Positions 55,659-64,000 of a DNA stretch of 64,000 nt are shown here, in pieces. The DNA is taken from positions 109,257,235 to 109,321,234 of the forward strand of contig CM070874.1 of assembly GCA_036365515.1 (NCBI GenBank), read 5' to 3'. The DNA comes from Torymus aiolomorphi. Lineage: Eukaryota > Arthropoda > Insecta > Hymenoptera > Torymidae. Position numbers and translations under genes: made by a program. Position 1 is the stretch's first letter, and every line of letters starts with the position of its first letter. The notes under the pieces were generated by a model that was not told where the DNA came from, searched no databases, and saw only the letters and a program-made list of their open reading frames with translations.

Positions 55659-56166
55659 GGGGGACGCATTGCGAGCGAGCTTTGGTGAGCGGGGTGACTG
55701 ACAGGTTGAATGATTTGGCGATTGTTTAAAAAAAATTCGGTTTGCTGGGTCGAGCGGAGAGGGTTTGAATTTCGTAGGAATTAAGTTTTTTAGGGGGCCG
55801 TTTTGTGGTTCGTTAATTGGGTGTTTTTTTAATGTGCAATACGGAGAATTTAATTTGTACTAATTAAAATGGGTGATCAAAATTAGTGACATATTTTTGT
55901 TTATAATGCGGTCGTGTTTAAACTATAGTATTCTTATTTATATAACACCAGCAAGATCCAAACGCGCTGCGCGCGTTCTATTTTGTTTTTGAGGTTATCC
56001 ATATATATTTTTCATTATGATTTCATTTTAATTAGTTTAAATGATAGGATAAGCAGATAATTTTTTAAAACAAAAACTGAATCTTTTCATTATATTTTGA
56101 TTTAATTATTTAGTTTTAAATAGTTAAAAATAAAAATTCAATTTCAAAAATTCAAATGTAGCGGAA

Positions 56167-56924
56167 GTAGGGTGACTTCACCAGTGAACGAGTAAGGAAA
56201 TTTCAATTTTTGTTATTTAGTTAAGAGAATTAAAAATGGATTAAAAGCAAAAATCTTTTTTAATTAGTATTTTAAAATCTTAAAACTGTACGTCAGTGAC
56301 AATATTTTAGATAAAGAATAAAAGTAGAAATATTTTTTAAAAGAAATCTGTAAATATCTCCTAAAAACCAGTAAATGAACACGCGATCTTAGTATCTAAA
56401 TACGTTTCGCCACTGAATAAACAGTCAATAGCGGCGATTTTATGATTTTATTCTTAACAAGATAATTTCTTTTATTCCCATCTCTATTATAATGTCCATT
56501 TTATAGCCTGAAAAGCGGGGCAAAAGTGGCGTCTGATTCCCTCTTTTACTTTATTCCCGCATAATGCGGGAATAAAGTAAATTAGCGGGAATAAAGTAAC
56601 ATAGTCTAATTTTGTACGTTTATGGTGAACTTTTCAAATCTATGAAGTGGCCACAGTGGCGATGGGAATAAAGTAATATGTAATCTACTAAAGTCGATAA
56701 ATAAACTAAATAAACTAAAGTCGATCATTCCCTCGGGTGATCACTTGTTACATAATGTATACTATTATGCAGAATTTGTATGTAAAATGAAATAAAAATT
56801 TTCAAAGATTCGAAAATTATCGTCATGTTAGATAAACAATACATAGAAAGCTTGATATTTTCATATATTTAAAGAAAATGTTCGTTAACTAGTGACTGTT
56901 CGGATATTGGTGAAGTCACCCTAC
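56167..56924. mobile_element. Inverted-repeat element with perfect 17-bp ends
   Basis: GTAGGGTGACTTCACCA (56167-56183) and its exact inverse (56908-56924) bound 758 bp of AT-rich DNA with no coding frame. The interior holds a 37-nt palindrome at 56545-56581 and further copies of GGAATAAAGTAA near 56588-56599 and 56666-56677. No clean target duplication is visible (GCGGAA on the left, CGGATC on the right). It is embedded in a copy of the dispersed repeat that ends at 57006. Confidence 0.6.
56545..56581. repeat. Near-perfect 37-nt palindrome
   Basis: Arms TTTACTTTATTCCCGCAT and its exact inverse surround a single central base. The half-site GCGGGAATAAAGTAA recurs at 56585-56599. Confidence 0.85.
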
Positions 56925-57006
56925 CGGATCTTTGCGCCTATTCCTTACAGATCAATCAAAATCAATCTTTAAATGCTTCACAACATCCGGCCATAATTTT
57001 TTTTAA
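56925..57006. repeat. Dispersed repeat, terminal block
   Basis: ATCAATCAAAATC, CTTTAAATGCTTCACAAC and CATCCGGCCATAATTTTTT match, in order, the terminal parts of both units at 1667-2036. The preceding GTCACCCTACCG also matches GTCATTCTACCG there. The shared part is about 85 bp. Confidence 0.6.
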
Positions 57007-57505
57007 GAGTGGATATGTGTATACTTATTGGTGCACGAAGTAAACAAATATTAGAAATATCGAAAATAGAGGTAGTTATTTTGAACCAGTCATCTGAGAA
57101 ACGAAAGAAATCAAAAACAAAAATAGACATATCAAGAAAACTGAACCGAACCCACGCAGTATACACGATTTTTTTTTTTGAAATAATAATAATTTCACTT
57201 TTATTCTTATCGATTGTTGAAATGAAATATTCTTAGAAAATAACGAAATAAATTTTAATTACAAATCATATACTTTTGTTACACTATCAATTATCATTTT
57301 CAATATGCTTTTTTTTTTCAAATTGTAGAATTTCGCATCGTAAAATGCAAAGTACACGCGCTATTTATTTTCACAAATGACGCACTCCTCTAAATATAGT
57401 AAATGACAGCTTATTACCGCGATAGTTTATTTACCGTGATAAAACAATACATTGCCCAACACTCTTTAATCGCCACCAAATATTCTTACGAAACTAATAA
57501 TCCAT
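57007..57505. other. AT-rich DNA between two elements
   Basis: A 75-codon frame (57009-57236) begins MDMCILIGARSK and has a hydrophobic end, but it shows no family signature and is flanked by repeats, so it is not called. The rest is AT-rich and featureless. Confidence 0.4.
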
Positions 57506-57514
57506 CAACGCAAC

Positions 57515-58073
57515 GGGAGGAGATATTTTATCAGAATGGTAAAATGTTAGACGGGTATTTTCTCAGAAAGGTAAAAAAATAAATTAAAATATCTTATGAT
57601 AGAAGGGTAAATTTTCCGAATGTTTAAAAATGTATAATGTATAAAAATTCGAAGAAATTTGGCAAGAAGGCCATAATATTTTCATTAAATTATTTTTATA
57701 TGATATGTGATATCAATTTTTCGTATGCCATTTCTGCTTAATGATTAAATTGTAGAAAATGTAGTGATTTAGAAAAGCTATAACGTCGAAAAATGAGCTA
57801 AAAATCATATAGGAATGAATGTTTTACATTTTTCGGAATTTTATTCTTCTAGTAAAAAGTATCTTTATAATTTTATGCAATGTTTAAATTTTTATAGACG
57901 CAAATTTTTCTGATATTTTTTTTTTTGAAAAAATCCCTTGTGTGTTCTGAATAGCTCATGTTCGGAATTTACAGTATCGGATTCGGAAAATATTTTAAAC
58001 GATATGTAGTATATATATTTTCTGAAAAAATACCCATCTAACATTTTAGCATTCTGATAAAATACCTCCCCCC
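57515..58073. mobile_element. 559-bp element with exact 9-bp target duplication
   Basis: It is flanked by CAACGCAAC at 57506-57514 and 58074-58082. The ends GGGAGGAGATATTTTATC and GATAAAATACCTCCCCCC are inverted. The match extends inward about 55 bp through AGAATG(G/C)TAAAATGTTAGA and GGGTATTTT..TCAGAAA. It is AT-rich and encodes no transposase. A 9-bp duplication fits Mutator-like (MULE) non-autonomous elements, with Merlin as an alternative; that assignment is inference. Confidence 0.85.
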
Positions 58074-58082
58074 CAACGCAAC

Positions 58083-61027
58083 AATCATCACAAAAACACA
58101 CCACAACCTCGTCATCGTCGCGGTCCACACGTCAAAATCCACTCCCACGAGATATATCTCCTCAGTAGTAGGTCATCATCTTATCTAAACAGCCTCCGCG
58201 CTTCTTATCCCGCGTGCAATAAAAACTCACTTCATCACTCGCTTTTCACCGCACGTCCGCGTTTACGCAGCCGGAGCGACACGCAATAACGCCACACTTC
58301 CTCTCTCTCACAATTACACACACCCGTAAGTTCAAGTTCATCTCCCCCTCCTCATCCCACCCCATTCATCTCCGCGCTATCAATGAGTAAGCGCATTCTC
58401 TGCGTTATCGTACGATGAAAAAAAAAGAAGAAAGAGAGCGAGAGAGAACGAGAGAGAGAGAGAGACAGAAAGCGGAACAGAGCATTATTATGGAAAGGAG
58501 AGATACGCGCGGCATTCCCGCGTGCAATAATTCAGTCACGTCCGTTATCTCGTGTCCCGCGCCTGCAGAGTCGCGGTGCGCGGATATCGCGCGCGTGCGC
58601 TCTAATTGCATTACGTCAAAGGTATATACCTCTTGCGCGCGGAGCCGAGTGACGCGGAATATTTGGCGGCCGTGCCATGTAGTGTGTGTATATGTATAAT
58701 GTTTGCATGAAGTTCTGCCGAGGTCGTGGCGCGTTCTTTTTTTCTTTTTTGCTTTTCGTCTCGGTCTGGGGTCGGCTGTGGAACGGTTGGCGTTTCGGTC
58801 TTATTGTGCCTCGTCTTCTTGGTCTGTTTCTTCGTAGACATTTTATTAACGTGCTTAGGACACGCTTTGTTAGCCTTAATGTCATTAAGAGAGAGAGAGA
58901 GGAGGAGAAAGATCAAAGGACACGTTTGCGCAGACGTGCAGTTTGTTTTTCTTAGAAATATTTGCTTTGATTGCGCGGAATTAGGGATTATGAATTGCTC
59001 CTATATGTGGAAAAATGTGGTTTTATGAAACGAAAAATTTGTTGCTGTTATACTCTCTTTGTGCCTGAAGAATAAAACAACTCTTTGATTAAATATAAAA
59101 ATAATACACGTTTATTTACCTTTGTGCGCGATTTTAATCGTACAATTATTAATTTTCATTTCCCAATTCCGTGCGTAATAATTTTTCCGGACGATGTTTG
59201 TAAATTTCGCATTCGCGTATATCGAACTCATTTTCTATATAACGCCGCGTGGCGGCACTTTTTATGCAAGTCGAGTTATAAAACGAATTGCAATGTATAC
59301 CAATTTTCGGCCATTACTACCCGTTTTATTATACAAATTAAAGCTGCCCTCGTTTTACTTTTTCATTACCGGGCCATTGTATTGAAAGTCACATTAATTT
59401 TAAAAACCATATTACAATATGAATAACGATGAATAAATTTTCTGTTTATGAAGCCCTTAATTCTTTATTAAGAACTTAATTTTGCTGCAGCATGATTTTC
59501 CGCGCACGCTGGCAAACATTTATATACATATTTATAAAATGCTTGGTATTGAATATTTTACGTAATACATTTTTACATTCTGTAAAAAAACATTTTATTT
59601 TTTCAAATATAAGTACTTTAATATTCACGGTTAATACGTTTCTTTTAAAATGCATAATCAATTCTCAAAGGCAAATTATTTATATTGATGAAAAAGGTAT
59701 TTTCCGCGTGAATAAAGCGCGAAAAACATAATAAATTCATATTCCCAACCATCAAAAAATAGAATATTCATAAATTTCAATCGAATCTTAGTATATCTCT
59801 ATATGAAATAAACAACTACACTGTTCTATATTCATACATACATATGCATCTTTCAAACTCAATAAACTCCAATCCGCAAGAACCGAAAACATGTTTTTTG
59901 CCCCCCCCCTTATCTCAAAAAACTTGTCCTCCCCCTTACGAAAACAACAGACCAAAACTACCACTACTACTACTACTACCACCGCGACTACCGCAAGTAG
60001 AGGAAAAATTTCATCGCGTACAAACTTCCCCAGGAGTTTGCTCTCCACTGCACTTTCGCCGGAAAAATATGACGACCTCTATCGCGTCCCATATGACATA
60101 TATGCTTTCTCCACCTTTCTCTCTCTCTGCTCTTCTCCGCAAACACACGCGAGCGTGCGTGCACACGATAATCGCATTGTCCCGCTAAATGGCAGTGTAA
60201 ATAATTGGAATTAGGATAATATTATTGCGGCCGCGTATTTACCCGCTGCGGCGCGCGTCTGGAATGATTTGTTCCGCGGGCGCGAGCGCGCGAAAATGGG
60301 CAAACACTGCTGCTGCTGCTTGACAGAGATAGCGCGAGGTCTTGGAAAAGCGGCGCGGCGGCGGTGTCCCGCTGGATTGCCAATTAGCTATTCATTCGGC
60401 GAATTTCCCGCAAGCACGTGAGAGTGTGTGTGTGCGCGCGAGAGTGTGGATGGCTTTCTGACCTCCTTATCGCGAGGTAGCGAGTCGCGCGTTTGTTTTA
60501 CAGTACAGTGCAGAGGGGCTTTTAATTTCGGGTTAAAGATTTAATGAGGGAGGGTTGAGAAGAGAGATAGATAGAATGGGCTGTATAAGGCTGCGCGCTG
60601 CTGCGGCTTGGGAAATGAAGAGGCTTTAATTGTTATTAGCGTAGTAAACAGGCGTGTTAAAGTTAAGTCGGAATGATTCAAGCGAGAGTATTGTTGGAAC
60701 AGCTTCGGTTTAGTTTCAATTTATCGGTGGAGCATTGTTTCAAAGTTATGAAAAAATAATTGTAACCTCGTTCGCGTACTTTTAAAGAGGTATTAAAGTG
60801 TACATCGTTTTAACGAATCCTTTGAAATATTAATAGTGCATAGTATAAGTTTGTACGATAATCGTTGAAATTATATTTAAATACTGTTAATTCTTTTATT
60901 CTTTTTTTAATAGTTTAAGTATGTTTGAGAGTTACAATTACTTAGTCATTTCTATCTAGGAAAACTTTCCTGTATGTATTGTTAAACATTAAATTACCTA
61001 CTGAGTGAAACCACTATTAAAAGGTGC
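58083..61027. other. Non-coding stretch with two islands
   Basis: C/A-rich to 58380, then purine-rich with GAGAGAGAGAGAG near 58453-58465 and G/T-rich to 59050. AT-rich to 59730, then C/A-rich with a C10 run near 59902-59911 and (CTA)n near 59964-59980, turning G/T-rich from 60280. Frames at 58415-58955 and 59085-59426 show no family features. Confidence 0.45.
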
Positions 61028-61239
61028 TTGAAATTTCGAACGTTCATAGTGAACGAAAGATTTTTGCCATGTTCAGATTTAGCCGAATTTGGCTACTTAA
61101 TACATTTAAAAAATGATAATAACTGTATCTCTTCACTTCTCACTCAAGCAGTCACCACTAAAACCACTATGACGAATTCTAACGAAAATTAGAAACTTTA
61201 AGCTAATATTTCGTTCATTATGAACGTTCGAAATTTCAA
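61028..61239. mobile_element. 212-bp hairpin-ended miniature element
   Basis: Inverted ends of about 33 bp: TTGAAATTTCGAACGTTCAT (61028-61047) and its inverse at 61220-61239, each continuing as (A)(G/A)TGAACGAAA. The ends contain nested palindromes GAACGTTC and GTTCATAGTGAAC. The interior is non-coding. No target duplication was found, so this is either an old insertion or one with a very short duplication. Confidence 0.7.
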
Positions 61240-62382
61240 ATACGTCTATTAAACTACTTTATGGTAACTTTAATGTTTCGTACATATAATAGAAATTCAA
61301 TGAAAAAAAGATATAAAAACTTATCAAAATATTTGAACAGCTTTCAACAACAATAGAAAATTCGCCCGTTATTGTTATAGTTCGGTTAGCTTACGCTCCG
61401 CTTAATTAAACAGCAATCCCCCTTCGAACACTGTTACGATATAAGATTATCGCAATATGTTACACTCTCGCGCTATATACGCCACCCTCTCTCTCGCCGC
61501 AGCACGGCGTAGCACAACGTATTATACAGCATGCGCGAGGCGCGAGAGAGAGAGTCCCGAAGCCGATGCTGCATATATATTCGTCCATTAAAAGTTTCGA
61601 AATTTATCGACTCGCGCTCTGTCTAAAACGTCAGGAATTCGAAATTTTATTTATTGCTTCTTTGAGGCAACTTTTTACTTACTGACTTCCCCTCCGGGTT
61701 TGATAAGTCGATGTTTTTGCGGTCGAAAGGAGTCTGTCTGTGTGCGTGTACGTGTGGGTAGTGAACATTCATCAATGCGGAGTCGATATAAATCTTGCAT
61801 AATGTGCTGAGTTATAGATCATGCGTTTTAAAGATTATTATGTCAATACTCGTGTCAGTTGCTGGGGTATTATTTATAGTGGACAAGCTAGTTGGTTAGT
61901 CGCGTAATTTATATTTAGAGAAAGTGTTTTAAACTATAAATATTGTCTGTTTATGGTTTTACAAAGTTTAGACGACATATTTCCTAATGAAATTTATTAC
62001 TATTTGTTAGTAATTCACGAGGGGCTACTCACTTGACAAAATGGTGTGTGAGTGATAGAAAGATTTCATGACCATTTCATTCAAGTGATCACAATGAAAT
62101 CAATTTAAATACATTCTACAAAAAATTGTTACGTTTTAAAATTAGAGATTAAATTTATATAACATCGTATTCTTACGATTTATAGTAAATAAATAAAAGG
62201 TACAATAGTTTTAGCATTTTAATAGTTTTTTGGATAAATTTTTAGAATTTTTTAGAATGAATTGTTCCGAGTAAAAATATTTTTATTTACTTTAGGTAGC
62301 GATATGAATATTACATACTGTTATAGAGTACACACGATAAAAGTAGAAAAATCAATTCTTCAATTGCTTTTCTTTGAATTGA
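61240..62382. other. AT-rich and mixed DNA, no gene
   Basis: A/C-rich to about 61510 with CT tracts, G/T-rich from 61680 to 62060, then AT-rich. Nothing coding or RNA-like was recognised. Confidence 0.5.
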
Positions 62383-62474
62383 ATAATATCAATTTCCAAT
62401 TTTCATTTGAGTTACAAAAATGTACTAATAAATTCTGAAAATTCATAATAACTTTATTGGAAATTGATATTATT
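62383..62474. repeat. Inverted repeat of 18 bp, 56-nt spacer
   Basis: AATAATATCAATTTCCAA (62383-62400) and its exact inverse (62457-62474) enclose AT-rich DNA. Weaker pairing (TTTTCT / AGAAAA) extends outward. It may be a very small foldback element. Confidence 0.65.
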
Positions 62475-64000
62475 TAAATCCGAGAAAAGTGAATAAAAGC
62501 TTGGCTTTTCCACTTCTGGGAATTAATTTACGATTCAAAGGTTACACATAACGTGCACATAACGTGATTAGCGATTCGTAGCGATTTCAACGATTTCACA
62601 TATATAAAATCAATTTCAATACAAATTGGAATCATTTCATCCCATCCTGCCAAAGTGACTTCTACTGCGAGTAGCTTTTCAGTAATTCAAGAAGAGACTT
62701 TTAGTAAAAATGCATAAATTTTCAAAAGAAATCAAGTGTATATATCGAAGTTCAAGCGGCACATCGTAACCATTACTAAAGAAATTTCCAACCCACTTAC
62801 TTTAATTAAAACATTCCCGGTAACATATTAGCCTTGATTTATGCAACCGGCGCACCACGGGGGGCTCCCGACGTACAGAAAACAGAAGGACGACGCGCGG
62901 AGAGAGACAAATCACATCACGAGGCATGCACAACGAACGAAAGAATAAGCGAGCCAACACGCGCAAAAAGCCGTGATGGGGTGCAGAAGCGTAACCAACG
63001 CGAAGGGTTCGTCCTCTATCTCTCACTCTCCAACCTTCAATTGCGAATTTGCGGCTGATAAATACATTTTTCTCCTTTTATCGAGCCGCCGCTCTGTCCT
63101 TCTTTTTTTACGACTGCACCCCGCGTTAAGGTTTCGTCGAATTGTCCGGTGATTTAGGGCTTTTAATAAAACGGCGAATTTATTTCGCGCGTGCGCGCTG
63201 CTTTTTCATTGTGCGCTTTGTGTATATCGGCGGGGGCCAATGGGAGAGGCCACAGTCGACGACGCGACGATTGATGGGCTTTAATTTGAAGGTGTGCAGA
63301 AGGGGGGAAGCGACGAGAGAGTTGGCGAAATTAAGACATCGGATTGCGGAGTGTGGAAAGAGGAGGAGGCTATATATTTCGTCTGGTGGTGCGTTTGTTT
63401 CGGACGCGAGAGCGCGAGACAAGCCCGAAATTGATGTCATAATTCGTGGTGGCGGCGGCGGCGAAGGGGTTGGAGCACGCAGGGTATACATACATAAATT
63501 ACGAATTGTTTGGTGTGTCTTCGGTATGAAATTGTGATAGCTGTATATAGATAGCTATTAGCGCCGTCGACCCTGGGGTCTTCTATTTGTGTGCATTTTT
63601 AAGTGATTAAAATCGTTTTGTTGACCCAATAAATTGAGCTCACTATGCTTTACTATTGAATTTTTCAGTTCCAAACGACTGAGTATTTAAAAAAACCCGA
63701 TTAATCAGTCAAAAATCAATTAACACACGACGCTCTGAAAAATTCCACCGCAGCTCGAGCAATAAAAAAATTCTCAATCATTAAAATACAAACTATATCT
63801 ATAATGTAATATCAAGCGAAGATAATTAACCTCATCATCCCAAAGATTGCTTCTAAAATTGCCCACTTCTCCACCTCGTATCCTCCGCGCATACACATAA
63901 AACCCTAATAATCAAACCCATAACCTCTTCTCCTCGACCCAATCACGCACTGTGTACGCGCGCTTGCGCGCGTAAAAATAACCGCGCAGTCAATCAAAAT
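62475..64000. other. Right-edge non-coding DNA with one island
   Basis: C/A-rich around 62750-62960, switching to G/T-rich at 63130-63600, then A/C-rich to the window end. The frames at 63142-63537 and 63180-63491 lie on opposite strands over the same bases and have no domains; they are not called. Confidence 0.45.

Larger units (their letters stand above)
47274..56160. other. Non-coding stretch with about six islands
   Basis: Switches from A/C- to G/T-rich occur near 47.75, 49.2, 51.3, 52.25, 54.15 and 55.35 kb. A C14 run (48815-48828) lies on a C-rich side. (AT)n is near 49531-49559. TATATAAG at 49843-49850 is a TATA match without a clear initiator. ATGGGTA/TACCCAT (50650-50666) is a small hairpin, and (CTG)n lies near 54583-54605. 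No coding exon was recognised. Confidence 0.45.

Noticed and set aside
58415..58955. Frames with Lys/Arg/Glu and hydrophobic runs
   Set aside because: They derive from GAGA and T-rich tracts; opposite-strand frames are equally long.

Overview
The window looks like nuclear DNA of an insect, most likely a parasitoid (chalcid-type) wasp. This is inferred from three things: undepleted CpG with many GCGCGC runs, a very high density of (CT)n/(GA)n/(CA)n microsatellites, and a tyrosine-recombinase transposon of the Crypton type found in insects with short spliceosomal introns of 73-81 nt. No bacterial, viral or organellar gene was seen.

Region 1 (1-6.1 kb) is rich in mobile elements. It holds the decayed 3' end of one Crypton-like copy (776-1247), a tandemly duplicated AT-rich repeat (1667-2036), and an apparently intact Crypton-like element. 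That element's four-exon gene (3511-5453, 570 codons after splicing) keeps the full Arg/His-x-x-Arg/Trp/Tyr catalytic set. It lies between imperfect inverted repeats at 2942-2971 and 5946-5974 (a unit of about 3.03 kb). Beyond those, hairpins at 2129-2248 and 5972-6078 share the same outer decamer. The 3' half of the gene carries a duplicated exon-plus-intron module, and both copies read through to the same stop-terminated tail.

Region 2 (6.1-64 kb) contains no coding sequence I can support. It is probably a long intron or a regulatory/intergenic domain. A GC-rich stretch at about 12.1-13.13 kb, ending in a donor-like site, is the best but weak candidate for a non-coding first exon. Scattered through this part are small non-autonomous DNA transposons: three copies of one family with exact 8-bp target duplications, one of them nested in a TA-flanked element; a 1.57-kb element with arms of about 490 bp; a 559-bp element with an exact 9-bp duplication; and several hairpin elements.

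The most striking large-scale feature is compositional. About thirty times between 7.7 and 64 kb the plus strand changes from A+C-rich (with CT, CA and C runs) to G+T-rich (with GA, GT and G runs) across a GC-rich island, and returns through an AT-rich valley. The change is always in the same direction, at roughly 1-2.5 kb spacing. This was judged by eye and not computed.
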